A DNA stretch of 64,000 nt. Origin: Chromobotia macracanthus (lineage: Eukaryota > Chordata > Actinopteri > Cypriniformes > Botiidae). The stretch covers positions 3,312,001 through 3,376,000 of the forward strand of contig JAZGTH010000005.1 of NCBI GenBank assembly GCA_036877525.1. The letters run 5' to 3'. How positions within the stretch are numbered: position 1 is the first letter of the stretch; each line of letters opens with the position of its first letter. Below the pieces are notes generated by a model, which did not search any database, was not told where the DNA came from, and was given only the letters and a program-made list of their open reading frames with translations. The translations under genes and the position numbers were made by a program. This document shows positions 9,601 to 24,600 of the stretch, one piece after another.

Positions 9601-12600
9601 AGAATGAGAAGTGATAATGTTTACAGGGATTACTTGTTGTATGCAGTATACTTTTTATGATTAAAGAGTGTGATCTTCTGATGAAAGAGTGAGACTGGGA
9701 AAGGGTCGCAGACTGAGCCATAGGGGACACCAGCTAAAAGCAGCAGTCATGAACAGATCTCAGCAGTGATGGCTCTTAACAGTAAATATGCTGGCAGGAA
9801 CTTTCTGAGGGCTCTGTTGGGTTTTATAATTTCCGTTCACATAAAACCTCAAAGCCAACAAAGACATAACCAATGTAAAGCAATGAAAAACAGATTGTAT
9901 TGATGGGCTGATCGAGCCACAATGTAACGACCTATACTTCTTACCCCAAAGCAAAAAAAACTGCAAAAGTGTAATACAACTGCTGTGTACTCTAAGCAAA
10001 CATGGCGATAAAGCACTGTTCCATGTACATAACATAATAAATATACAGATATTACATATATACTGAAAATGAAAATAAACTACACTTTTATACATTCACT
10101 GGCCACTTTATTAGGTACAGCTTGCTAGTACCGGGTTTGACCCCCTTTTGCCTTTAGAACTGAATTCTTCGTAGCATAGATTCACCAAGGTGTTGGAAAC
10201 ATACCTTTTGCTCCGTATTGACATGATAGCACCACGCAGCTGCTGCAGATTTGTCAGCTGCACATCCATGATGCGAATCTCCCGTTCCACCACATCCCAA
10301 AGGTGCTCTAATGGATTGAGATCTGATGACTGTGGAGGCCATGTGAGTAAAGTGAACTCATTGTCATGTTAAAGAAACCAGTCTGAAATGATTTGAGCTT
10401 TGTGACATGGTGCATTATCCTGCATGGAAGTAGCCATCAGAAGATGGGTACACTGTAGACATAAAGGGATGGACATGGTCAGCAACAATACTCAGGTAGG
10501 CTGTGGCGTTTAAACGATGCTCAATTGGTAAAAAGGGGCCCAAAGTGTGCCAAGAAAATATCCCCCACACCATTACACCACCACCACCAGCCCACCAGCA
10601 AGGCAGGATGGATCCATGCTTTCATGTTCTTTACGTCAAATTCTGACCCTACCATCTGAATGTTGCAGCAGAAATCAAGACTCATCAGACCAGGCAACAT
10701 TTTTCCAATCTTCTATTGTCCAATTTTGGTGAGCCTGTGCAAATTGTAGCCTCCGTTTCCTGTTATTAGTTGACAGGAGCACCACTCAGTGTGGTCTTCT
10801 GCTGCTGTAGCCCATCTGCTTCAGGGTTTGACGTGTTGTGCGTTCAGAGATGGTATTCTGCATACCTTGTAACGAGTGGTTATTTGAGTTACTGTTCCCT
10901 TTCTATCATCTCTAACCAGTCTGCCCATTCTCCTCTGACATCAACAAGGCCTTTTTTTGTCCACACAACTGCCGCTCACTGGATATTTTCTCTTTTTCGG
11001 ACCATTCTTTGTAAACCCTAGAGATGATTGTGCATGAAAATCCCAGTAGATCAGCAGTTTTTGAAATGCTCAGCCCAGCCCGTCTGGCACCAGCAACCAT
11101 TCTACGTTCAAAGTCACTTAAATCCCCTTTCTTCCCCATTCTGATGCTCGGTTTGAACTTCAGCAAGTCGTTTTCACCACATCTAGATGCCTAAATGCAT
11201 CGAGTTGCTGCCATGTGATTGGCTGATTAATCATTTGTGTTACCAAGCAATTGAACAGGTGTACCTAATAAAGTGGCCGATAAATGTAGGTTCTCATGAA
11301 ATCATGAGTGAATATTAACCCTGAAAAAATACGCTACTAAGGTGTTCTGTGTGGTTGTTAGGGCATTGCTAAGGTAGTCTAAAAAAACAAAAGTGCAGTA
11401 TTCTGCTATTACCAGAAAAGGCAACTGCTTTTAGGGTACTGCTTTGGCAGCAGCAGCCCATCTTGGTTTCCGGTGGGCAGGCTGTTGAGTTGGGTCCAGC
11501 TGGGTGTGCTGTTACAGTTGACTGATTGCAGGCCTGTCTGTAACTCTGTGCTGGAGTTTACCACCACACTGTTCCTCTTCTCCACTGCTGATGAAAAATC
11601 AGACAGTTGCTATTTTAGTGCAGGGTTAATAATATGCTAATGTGATTTTTCCACCCTGTGACTTAACAAAGGTCTGGTGAAATCTAGCAATTTTCTTTTC
11701 TTGAAGAGTGATTTGTACATTATATTGTATATTATAGTTGTTACCAACTGATTGCATTGACATATTGCTCTCTGTTTCAGGATGTATCAAATCGTTTCAA
11801 AGGGAAAAACAAAACAACACAAGAAGCTGAATGTATCCGTCAAATAGAAATATTTATGTCAAATGCCAACACCAGGCTAAAAAAATAAATAAATTAAATT
11901 TAACAAAATTAACAAGAAAACTAAGTTTTTTAAATACTTTGTTGATGAAAATATGAACTTCTACATGTTTATGATAAAACTGACCAATATTAGAGAAATA
12001 TTAGATCACAGTGAACTCACACAAAACTAACTTAATAAGATCTCACATGGTGAGCTCATGGTGAGTATGAATGCACAGTGTGAATTCAGATTGTGACCAT
12101 AGTTTAAACAAGTGTGCTGTGAGGTTATACTTTCAGCTTTCTAAAACCTCACACTGTGACCACACCATAAGTATCCTGGGAGATGATGGTGAGATCACTG
12201 TGATACCAAAGTGTTGACTGGGTATATAGTACATTATATGTATGTTTAAAAAATACATGTCTGAACAACTGAAGTTAAAAGTTTGTTTGTCACATACCTA
12301 GCAAGAGTGTATGTATACTGTAGTAGTTGTAAGCATGCTGGAATCTAGGCATAGTTCTCAAATTGAAACTTGAAACCATTTTAATTTTTAATTCCATTGT
12401 TATTTGTAGCACAACAATTTATAGATTTGGAACTAAAATGTTTCCCTCAAGTAAAACAGTTTACAAAAATACACCTCGGGACTATAGCTTTGTCAAACAA
12501 AAAATCTGTTTTGTAAAAACTATTTATTATAAAAAAGTGTAACTGTCTGAGAATGTAGGGGTGTGGAAAAGCATGAGGGGTCTCTCACTGCAGGACGCGG

Positions 12601-15600
12601 CCTTGCTATCTTTACTTCTTCGCCTGTGCAGGCTGAGTTGAGAGTTTCCTTGTCCTCCTCCACAGACTGGTATGTTTTTAGATATCTGCACAGTGGAGAA
12701 ACAGTTGAAATCAGCATGTATCTGACCACAGTGCACAATAATAGGGTAAGTGTCTCCACAAAAATAGCACAGATTAAATGTCTGCTACTGATCTTGATAG
12801 GACAGGCCCTTGTGTGCATCTAGTTATAGGAAAGCCAATATTAACAAAAGAAACAATTCTCCTCTAAAAATTAAAAAAATGGTTATGTAGTCTTCCTCAT
12901 GTTGCCTCACACCCACTATGAGTGAGACAGTGACCATTAGCTGTTGAGCTCCAAATGTGACGTGTCTGCATGTGATTTGACAGCAGTTTCAGAAGGAAAG
13001 ATTGTCAGCAAATACACAGAGCTACTGGTTTGTTTTTTAAAAAAACTTGCAAAGATCATATGGGCTACTTTTATGGTGTTTTTGCTGTTTTTCTGTTTCT
13101 AGAAGTTTTAAAGCTAAGGGTCACTGTATACTTTCACTGTATGCAAAACAGAAGTTTGTATTCGGCAAAATGTACAATTCACAGAGAGCAGAAAGTTAAA
13201 CAGGTTTGCAACTACACAGATTTGAACTATTTATCTACTATTTACCTCTTTTAGGTTTGACTTTTTATGTTTTTATGTATCTTCATTCAGCACTTTATTA
13301 AAAAGGTGTACTGTGTGTTTGTAAATGTAAAGGTTTTTAGGGTCAGACTTATGTTACAGTCAGTTTGCTGTTTGTACATAGCTGTGTATCATACACTATA
13401 TATTGAAATACATAGGACAGGTAGCCTACGATGCTTATGGCCTGAAGTTTTAGGATTTAATTCATGATAACCTAATTTACATGACCAACTCTCTCTGTTT
13501 TTCCCAACTAGCTTGTTCTGAAGAAAAAGTGAGTGGTGCTAAACTCGATGTCACATTGCTTGTGGGTGGTTGCCAGGGCGTTGATATGCAGCTGTAAAGT
13601 GTTATGAGTGGTTGTTAAAATTTTATGTGGTCATTAGGGTGTTCTTGGTGGTTTCAGGGGCTTTGCTACAGTAGGCACTTAATAGGGTGTTCTGGGTGGA
13701 TACTAGATGGTTGCTCAAAGGTTAGAAGAGTTAACAGAGCCTATGAGACTCTGATATTCTGGCCTCAACATGTAGCTCTGGTTCCTTGAAGTCTATGCAA
13801 GTCTGTTTGCTTTGAAAAGAAATAGCACACAAACAATTTGAGGTATCAGTCATGCCTTATGTTGATGTATAACACTTAAGGTGACTTCCTCTTAAAATGA
13901 CCTTCATCCACTTCAACCCTACAGGCAGGGTGAATTGCCTTGTGTCATGCGATGCTGGGGTCAGGTTGAGGAATCGGCCTTGAGCCGATTTACATTACCA
14001 TGGTTACCCACTCTAAGGTGCTTTACCTTTAAGTCCTCTCTGGCTTTGAAGTTACCTGTTATAGCCAATGTGGGCTGAGTGAGCCCCTTAAAAAGAGTTT
14101 AAGGGGCTCACTCAGCCCACATTGGCTGTAACAGGTAACTGAGTTTCACCTCTGTATAAACAAACTAAATCAGTATCGCCCCCTTTAATAGAGGATTTAC
14201 ATCTGTAATTCACACACTGGTGTAAACACAACTCATAATCTGTTCTGAAAGAAGTGACCAGCTGAATAAAGAAAACCAACATTTAATTGTAATAACTCAT
14301 AACCATATGTAACTATTTGTTAGTATATCAGTTATTATATTAACTTGACCTTATATTCAATATATCAATTCAATATATCAATACCAATATCTAAATTACA
14401 GGCTAACACATCAATGTGCTGCATATTTTTATATTATCACATGTAATAATCAGTGTTTTTACATGTAAAAACAAATAGGAGTGTAGATTCAGCCTGTGTG
14501 CACCATATTGCACTATTAAATTCTAATTTTAAGTTGATGTAATGTATTGATTATTTTTAATCAGTTATTAAGCTAGCCACTGTAGCTGAAAGGGTTAAAG
14601 CACCAAGTCCTCAGCCATCACCCCTTTCTTAAAGGGAATATAAACATACCCGTTCATGGTTCTCAATCAGGATTTCCACCACAATGTTTTGAAACTTGAT
14701 GTCCATGATGGCGGCCACCGTCTCCTCCTCAGGCCTCAACAGTGTCGGGCCAAACACCACACCAAGGTTAGCTACTGTCATCAAATTCTGCTGGTGGTGA
14801 CTGGCCACTCTGGTGAGAGATCACAAACTCTTTTAGCTTCAAAAATAGAATAAATAAATCATCACTGGGTTGGGGCCTTTCAGGCTACATAACCATGTTA
14901 AGTTGCAGGGGCTCACTGGTTATTTGAATAAAAAAACAAGCCCTTTGATATGTTCCAACCCAGCCTCCTGTTTGAATAAGAAATACACAGACTGATCAGC
15001 TTTACTGACTCAATAAGGTTTGAATCTGAGCCTCCTCTGTCTTCTCAGGTACAAAATTGGCCACCCTTATCCAGTGAGCTAGGAAATGAATCAAAACAGG
15101 AAAGAAAAAAAATATTCTTCAACCCTTTAGAAGGGACCTATAGAGGCACAATGGTAGAACAACAAACAGACAAATCTTTTAGGTTATCTCAATGCTCAAC
15201 CACTAGGCTATACTACTATCATTTATGTAATATATACTGTAAAACTATAAGTAATATGAGTATTCTGGCTATTTGTTAATGATTGTGACAAATGAAACTT
15301 AAATCACAATCAAATGGTCGTAGTGTGCGGATTTGATAAGCAAACTACACACTCCTGCTCCAAATGATGATTGTCAACAAAACTGCGCCAAATCGCTGCT
15401 TTTCATGCCAGATTAATGAACAGTAGCTAAGATATTATGATTACCTATTGTAATTAATTATCAGCATGTTGGCGACACTGAATTTTCCAGTATTTACTAA
15501 CGTTTAATGCTGAAAGTGTTCCTGTAGGTCAACGGACAAAGCATTGCATCAGCAGTGCAAATCTTGTAGGTTTGATTTCCAGGGAACACACATACAGGTA

Positions 15601-18600
15601 AAAAAAATAAATGTACCTTGAATTCACTGTAAGTCGTTTAATTTAAGTGCCTGTTAACTGCATAGATATAAACAAATCCTAATTGCTGTCAGAATCTGAA
15701 AGATCTTTTGCAACCAAGCTGTTGCTTGTCACAGATAATATTGGAATCTCACACTACATAACCATTCCAAACACGATTCCTGATGCGGCCAATAAATTTG
15801 TACTGCAGCATTTAATCCCAAAGGTCTGACAAACGAGGATACGCAAATGAAGAAAGGGGGTTATTGAAATTCAACGTCCACTAATTCTTATGTTAGAAAT
15901 CAGATCTTTTAAAATAATCTGCTTTGTAATTTCACTTAATGGGGTTCCATATACAATATAGTCCTGGATCTGCCAGGGTCATTGAGAGCAGGATCCAGTG
16001 ACGACAGTCGGGTGTCAAATTAGACCGGCACAAAAGAAAATGGAGCTGGAGAGGAGACGGAGGACAGGTGAAGGAAAACAAGCAGCTCTTTTCAGCAGAG
16101 CAAACACAAAGGGGATGGACCTTCATTGCCATCAGTGGAGTTGAGCTTTTTTACAGCAGCAATCCTCTTAAGGTTTTTGGCACTGCTGGATTTGTAACAC
16201 AGTAAATGGCGGCATCAACAACATAACTTACTTGGCCAAGTGTTTCATAAGAATTTCCAGCATCTGTTGGTTCTTTTCTGGGAGACGATGGACTATGGAG
16301 TAAATCTCTGCCACCCTTGCCTCAGGATTGTCCAATTCTGTGAAGAAACAAAAAGCCAGAGAAAATAATGAGCTGCAGCAAGGAAAGACAAGAACTTTTC
16401 TTGTTATTCTGCATAAACTGTAGGAGTTTTATTGCTGTTTACTGCAGTGCATTTGCAGCAGGAAAGAAGTCTAGTCCCATTGGCTTTGCTCATGAGACTC
16501 CAGTGCGTATATTTAAACATTTACACACACATATACGACATCATTTCAGGTCTGAAATTTAGCATTTGTTGACGTCATTGTGAGCTCGTTTCCAAATTTG
16601 TGAGGTCACTTCCTGACATGATCCACGCCAAACCGGCACATTATCCAAATTAAAAATGCATTCATGCCCAAGTGTCTGTGTTTGTGTCTGCCTGCAAACA
16701 CTGGACCGACGCCACCTAGTGTCACATCTACAATAGTGTCTGTTAAGGGCAAGACTAAGCCGCCAGACGTGGGCTCTTAAAGGTCATTGAAATATTAAAG
16801 CAATCTATCTAGCTGCCATGATATCCTAATAATCCCCAGTAACAAGAGTGCAGAGAAAGGAAAAAAAAGAGGCATAAAAGAGGTTGCTTTAGACTTGACA
16901 GAGGAAAAGTATATATTTTAAATCATACATCTGTTACAGTAGTAGAACAATTAAATGATAGATAAATGTAGAGTGTGGGGCATTAGAATGGGTAATGTCA
17001 CAAGCTGGATTTGAAAACAACACCCCAATAAGCACCACAGCTCAGCTTGTTAGCAAGGTCATAGAACCAATATACTGTATTATATCCAAATATTCAATTG
17101 CAAAAATCCCTGATTTTGTGTGTGAAAGCACTTCTGATGACTTAAAAGCAGGATTTAAAAAATTACATTTAGAAAACACCAAATATGAGTAAAAAGCATT
17201 GGTGATTTTAAGAATAGCAGTCTGACCCTGTCTGATGTCAATGATGTGTGTGATTCACTCAAAATCATACAAACCATCTGCTAAAGAAATACCCATCTGT
17301 CAGGACTCAGTTGAAAATTTACTGTCAGAAGTTTATCCTAGGATAGTTAAAATGCCACGTTTTGTCCATTTAGCGATGCTTATGTGGAATAATCCTCGCA
17401 TTAAACCAAACAAAATGTGACAAGTCATCTGAAGAGATTAGATTGTCACTGGCAGCATCATATATGAGATGATAAAAATGCATTCCCTGTCTCTCAATAG
17501 TAAATGCAAGAAAAAACAGTCATGTCATGGAGACAAAATCCCTCTAAATTTCTTGCTTTTTATGATCTGCAGAAGAAAGCCATATGGGCGACATTATACA
17601 ATGTGGGCGAGTTAAATTTTTTTTTAGGCAAACAGTTTCTTTAGTTAAAAAAACTATGCAAAATATACATTATACAGCAAAAAGTTAATTTTGGGCCCGC
17701 CTGCAAGCAGCTGATTTTAAACACCAGAGTAATCGGTCAAGCTGAACTGATTTGAAATCTCACACACATTTACACTCTTCAGTGTCTCGTGGCTCTACTT
17801 TCTCCAGTTACAAACACATAATTTGTCAAACACATAATGACACAAAAAAGTTTTCCTGTAGCTCAGTCGTAGAGCATTGCGTTAGCAGCGCAAGAGGTTG
17901 TGGGTTCGATTCCCAGGGAGTACATGAAGTGACAAAAATGTATAACTTGAATGCACTGTAAGTCGCTTTGGATAAAAGCGTCTGCCAAATGCATAAATGT
18001 AAAAGATCTCTCTCCCTCTCTTCATCTGTACCTGCATGTTCCCATCTTTCTCTGCGGTGATGGGCAAACTCCAGATGGCACCTTGCCCTTTATCACATAA
18101 ATGGCTCAGAAAGACAGGAATGAACAAGGGGAGGTGCAGAAAAAAAGAGCACGAGAACGAGACAGAAAGGGAGGAGTGGCCCCTTTTTAAAAAGAGTTCA
18201 TGTGAGGACAAGGGCCTAACGTCTTCCTAAGCCACATTGAATCATCTCTTTTTTTCCTCAGTTTTATCAAAGACAACAAGATAAGATGAGAATACCACAA
18301 AATAATTATCATTTGTATCTTGTGTTCCGTCTTGTTTTCCAGTCAAGGTATTTAACCTTTTATAAGAAGATACTTTTACTTGAGAGATCTGTGAGCGATA
18401 GAGATTTGCAAATTTGCAGACAGAAATTTGCATTCTGTTATTGTTTACATTTTACACAGCTTTTACACAACATTTTATTCAGTTGTATTACTGAATATTG
18501 TGTGCATGACAGTTCTATTACAAATTTAAAACCCATATTGATGACACAAACAATACAACAAATTAATAGAAATTAAATAAATATAAATGAATATTTTCTG

Positions 18601-21600
18601 CCATGTTTTAAGGGTGCTTAGTTTTACCTGGAAACCAAATAATGCTCATTAAAATGTTTTTTTGCAGTGTACATTATAAGTTGCAGAAGATGAAGACATG
18701 TACGCATCATTGAAAACCAGCGTTCGTGAGATATACTGTAGAAAGTAGGTCTGGAGGAGGGACACTATCCCCTAGTGTCTCAGACAACGGCCACACTGTA
18801 AATCCATTTTCTTTTCACCCCGCCCCGATTTCCTGTTTCTGGTCAAGCACAGTAGTCAAACAGTATCAAACAGTCAAAACAGATGGAAGAGCCATACCAA
18901 GATGAAACAGACAAACGAGAAGAAACTCACTGGCCGCTTTGATGAAGCTCCTCTGGTACTGGTATGTCATAAGAGGTGCTGGTAACATCCTGGATGAAAT
19001 GATTAGATAACAGGCAAAAAAAAAAAACTCTGAGGGAACATGTTTCATTTGTTAGCCTGCAGATGAGTCTGTAGCATTACAGTGAATTGACGCCATAAAA
19101 ATGTCCAGTTTACAATATTACTACTACAGTAAATAGATCTGTACATTTTCTAAAGGAAATGTGAGTGGTTGCCAAGATTTTCTATATAGTTAGAATTGCT
19201 ATGTTCACCAGTTCACTTGCTTTAAAAGCTAATAGCAGATCTCTCCTTAACAAGCTGCAAATTTTGAAGTATCATTCATGTGTGTAATAGAAACATGTGG
19301 GATGTTATGTTCTAAAGTTAATCAGTAAGGGTTTGTATACTGTTAAAATTGCTAATAAATTTGCAAACACTGTCACCCTTTCGACTGGAGCTAAGCAGCA
19401 GGAGTGCGTTTAACACCCTGCATGATGCCCCAGGCGGTCATGCTAACTTTGAAGGAGCCAATGCAAATCATAGCAGGTGAAAGCCGTCAACATGCCCGGG
19501 ACACAGCAGTCAAGACCAAGGGGGGCCTGGTACCTGAGGTAATGCTTTATTGCGCTGGTAATGGTCTTGATCTCCCATTCTGTGCTGTCCAGCTCCACAT
19601 CTGCACAGTTTTTGGGGTCTAAATACAAGAGGGTTCACAGTATCTTACGGTTAGAGCAGGTTTACAGTATCTTATAATTACAGTATCATTTTAATTGATG
19701 GGTCAGCAACCACTGTTGTGTGGAATTACCAGTACCAGTACCAGCATGCGACCATATTTACACAGTTACTGTGTATGTAAAATTTATTTTGTCTTCTGTG
19801 CACCTAAAAAAATACACCATATACACACTGTACATATGGCCGCAGTGAGCTGGCATTAGCCAATTACCAAGCTAAAATCATAAGCTATTTCCTTAGGCAA
19901 AACTGTCAAAGTGTATCATGTTGGAGAAAGGCAGTTGAAGGCCGGTGCTTTCCCTTCCAGCAACACTACAACACAAATGTCTATTCATCTGTTTTCACCG
20001 CAGGGTGGGGCCACATTCCCATCACTCTTGCATGACAAGAGTATTAGGAGTGCGTTTGAACTTAAACAGGAAAAAAATCATGCATCATAAGTCAAAGTTT
20101 CTTACAAATACAATAATGCTAATGTGGTATTTGTGGTGTTTTAAATGTAGAAGCAAATACAATGCAATGTGGGAGGGGCAAAAATCCATAATCTTCGCTA
20201 TGGTGACAAAAAACTTTACATAAAAAATTTAAATATTTCATTTATACATTTTCTGACCCATATGTGTTTTGTGGCACACTTGTGGGGCCAATGATTGGCA
20301 GGGCAAATAAATATGTGAACTATTGGGCTGACGTAACCAGCAAAAAAAAAAAAACCTATTTTTGTATCCTGAAATGTGAAAAAGTGCAGATTCTGTGTGG
20401 GCCTAATTATCACTCTGAGTAAGCTAACTGTGTTAGTCAAAACACTCAAATGTGAAATGTATATATATACAGCACAAATCCTTTAAATTTCAATCTCTCT
20501 GTTTCACTGAAGCAAAACAAAAATCAACCCCAGCAGGATGACAATTCTTCCCCTCTCACCCATTGCCAGGCTGAGTAGTTTTTGCACTCTGGAGTTGACA
20601 CCAACAATCCTATATAGCCCCTGTTCATCAATACCTGTTATTTCACAAGAGAGAAAAGCACAAACCATCACACTTAAGCACGTGCTGGTTGCCATCTGAC
20701 TAGTAGCTACAGCACAAACAGAAACAAGTTGAAATGTACCTCTTGTTTCGATGGCATAGATGAACTTTTTAATGACATTAAAGCCAATGACGTCTAGTTT
20801 AGCCACTGCATTGGAAATACATTAAGACAGAAAGTATTAACACAGCTTTATCACCTTCTGTATCTTTATCAGCTTTTATACCTAGTAACAAATGGTAACA
20901 ATACAATGTGTGTGAATGAAAGTAATAGTTAACTGAGTGTATGGTGCTCAACAAAAACACAGGTAAAAGTACATGAGACTGAAAATTCTTAATTTTCATT
21001 TCTGGGTGTACTATGCCTTTAAGGAAAGCAATTCCACCCCACCACCTTTACCCACACTCCCCACCAGGAAAAAATATGCAAAGGCAGATGACTGAATTGG
21101 CACTACACTTACTGCCTTCATTCTGGCTGTCACGATTCAAGGTGTAAACCTGTGAGACAAGACATTTTGGTTATGGTCGCAGCTATTAACACAAGGTAGC
21201 TTTGTATACAAAAACAAATACCACAAGCAATGAGTGATGGCTTGTGATAGAGTGATTACCAGCCGAGATTATAAATAAAGCCATTTCAGCACACAATACT
21301 GCTCTCCTTATGTGCTATGTATTCCAGAACAATTGCACACTCTGGAAATGAATTGCGGTCACTAACAACTAATAGTTTATTTACATGTCTGCAATATTTC
21401 AGTTGTTTTACTTAAGAAATGCAAATCATGCCACTGTGCAAACATGCCCAAAATATTAGTGCTGAATGCAATTTTTACAATTTTTCATTTTTAATGATTC
21501 AACAGCATTGAACATAGCATCGTTCCACCACTGCGTTCTAAATTAAGAAATCTAATTTGGCATGGCATGTTTAGATATTTGCCCAATTACAACTGTCTCC

Positions 21601-24600
21601 ATTATTTGATCATAATTGAAGTTACTTAATTACATAATTACTGCTGCCAAGATCAATAGAAGATGAAGACAAACATCTCTTTTATTCAAAAGTCTGTTTA
21701 CTGCCTGCTTTGAGCACATAGCAACAGTGCATTGTTAATGCAGCGGGAAAACATTGCAGACTTTTGTGAAAAAGGTGTAGTCTATAATGAGGCATGTCAG
21801 CACAGAAATGAATAATAATTGCATATTTTAAATATGCACAGAGCAACACTACACCAGCGCAGATATTGCCCCGTTAAACTGGTTAGAAAATGTAGGTGTT
21901 TGCACTGAAGTACTGCATACAAAGGGAATCGACCACTGGAAGTGTCTTTCAGCATGCATCATAACTTTGTATAACACATTCCAGATTCAAGGATGAAAAC
22001 ACTCAGCTATAGTGATATGTCAAGTGCTATATCTGAATTAAGAGCAGAAGGCATGGTGAGTCTCATGAATATGCATTCAAAAAGGAGGATACAGTTTATC
22101 CGATTCATTCAGAAAGCAACAATGCCATGCATGTGAAACTCTTCGTGATAAAGTCTATCAGATGTGAAAATGAAACAAATGTACAATCTCTCAGATAAAG
22201 TACCGGCTCTCTTCCGTCCATGGCTTCCATCCAGAGCCTGCGGTCTTCCTCCGACAGAGCTTGCATGGTGATCACACCAGGCCTGAAACATGCACACACG
22301 TCCACGTACAAACATGCACAGAGCCAACATGCACGCACAAGCACACACGCACACGCACAAGCACAAGCACACACGCACACACGCACACACGCACACGTTA
22401 ATCCTAGTAATAACCAACAAAAATGCACAATGAATGTATACATATGTATTATTTTATGATATTAGTCTATTACTAATATATGGTATTTCCTGGCAAACAG
22501 ATAATATTAGGGTGTTTCTTTAATTATGAATACATTTTTGTCTCAGGACTTGAGTTTATTAAAATCATATTTTTGTAGAAAACTTATAATGCAAAATAAA
22601 AACTACTCAATGCCTTTTAATCAAGCTGAAAATTTGTGAAAAAAGTGTGAAAACATTATTTTATTGTATTTAATATACTATAAATAAAATGACTAATATT
22701 ATATTAGACAAAGAAGCTTACCAATTTATTCAATATATAACAAAACACTATTGAAATGGTTAAATGTGCTACAAATTGCATTAATTTAGATTAGCCACTG
22801 CCTTCCAAAACCCACAAAACAGCATCCTTGCATGACAAACTAATAAACATCAGTATCTTGCTTTCCATATATGGGCTGCCCTGTGAATGTGTAAAAGTTT
22901 GACAGGCAAAAAGTATTCTGACTGTTCATTTTTGCTGGCAGTCCAGTCGCAAAGACAAATGTTATAGTTCAGGACAGCTAATTCAGTGAGATCAGTCAGA
23001 ATTTTTTTTGCATCCCATTCCAACACTTACAGCCCTTTTTAAAGTGTTTAAAGGGAGTTTAAGTCCACAGGGTCAGAATGCCCAGAGCTGGAGAAACATT
23101 CATTAATCACATTGTAGTCTTATGTAATCCTCATATTTTTCTGATTGCAGGCACAGAATAACACTATTTGAACACTATTCCATGTGTCAGCTTTGACTAT
23201 GGAACAAGAAGAATGAACATCAAAAATACACCATAACATATGTCTGCAAAATTACAAAATTTCTCAGGTAAACATTGGACTATCATAAATCTCTACCTAC
23301 AAACTCAATTAAAGGAGTCCAGTTCTATTACCATAATTCTGTCTGACCCTGCATGGACTAACCTACAACCATCAGCGGGTTAATGGCACGTGTGTGTGTG
23401 TGCCGATTCGCTGAGAGTGCTGCCATGATGAAATATTATGAGATTTTCCAACACAGTTTACAGCGGGTACACTGGCTCATACTTTATATTCTAGTAAATC
23501 ACTGGAAGCAAAACCAACAAGAGTCTTTTTCACTGTCTCAGTTAAAGTGGAATGGTGTCTGGAAGTCTCCTCCGATTTCCTCCTCTGCTTCTATTGCCGT
23601 TTTGCAAGTTATGAAATCAGATCTGTTTGTTTAGACAGCGTAATGGTAATGATCAGCATTAGTTGCCATAGTAATGACTTAAATATCAGCACAATCCTGA
23701 GAGACTTCCACATAATTCACTATATGAGGACAGCAAATTTAGATATGACTACTGTATAAACAGTACCTTGCAATACTGTATGTGACCTTACCTGATCAGA
23801 CTGCTGAGGTTAAATTTATTTCCCCAATACCAAATTTCAATGAAAGATACAAATGTAGTTTGGATAAGGGTAGTTAAAAAAGTTGCTTTTGGGTTTTTGG
23901 TATCTAAACACCCTTTACTCATACCCATGCCCTAGAGCAAGGCACCTTACCCCTGATTGCTCCCCGGGTGCAGTAGTGTGCTGCCCACTGCTCTGGGTGT
24001 GGGTGTGTTTTCATGACTTGCAGTGTGTTTACTCCTCACCAGTGATGGGTTAACTGCATAAAATATTAACGTTTTCAAAGAATATGTAGTAGCAACCACT
24101 AAAGCTTAAGTATACCATTTTTTCTAGTTTAATACAACTTTATTACAAATAAAATAGCTATTTTTTGTGAAAATGAACATCAATTTTAGATTTACTTAGT
24201 ACCGGATTTATCTCCTGTTTGTTTTATTGATATGCCAGCTTATCATTGAGCTGGCATGGACTCCAAAAGGTTGTGCAAAACCTGATGATCCATGTTATGA
24301 TCCCAGTTCAATTCCAGATGCCAAAAAACATCTTGCATGCTTTAATCAAAGCAAATAAAGCTCACATTTTGTACAAGGGGTTTATTATAGCCACATGTAT
24401 GTCACAAATTGTATTATTTGGTTAGTAACCTAGAAAGTGTAGAATCTTTCATATTTTTAAAAATTAGTATTAGTGTTTTTTTCCAAATTCCTAAAACTTA
24501 GTTTCTTTCCAGGTTTAAACTAGATTTTCAATGTTCAGGGCTCAGACTTTTGGACCTCATTATAGCCTAAATTAAGTTTTGTGAGTTCACCTGTCCATCC

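Larger units (their letters stand above)
7623..11439 (-). other. arhgap26: arhgap26 intron 20
   Basis: 3.8 kb. It holds a decayed Tc1-type element at 10097-11284 and a short repeat relative at 11330-11395. Human GRAF1 has a hydrophobic alternative exon in this position. I found no clear equivalent here, and exon 20 joins exon 21 in phase without one. A 25-nt exon-like segment at 8157-8181 is discussed among the findings. Confidence 0.6.
12686..14649 (-). other. arhgap26: arhgap26 intron 18
   Basis: 2 kb. It contains the dispersed repeat at 13555-13725 and the long hairpin at 14050-14140. The remainder is AT-rich with no recognised gene. Confidence 0.65.

Noticed and set aside
22105..22459. 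Three overlapping ORFs with Cys/Val- or His/Thr-rich repeats
   Set aside because: Their unusual composition comes from the CA/GT-rich tract. Only the short GRAF1 exon 11 within them is coding.
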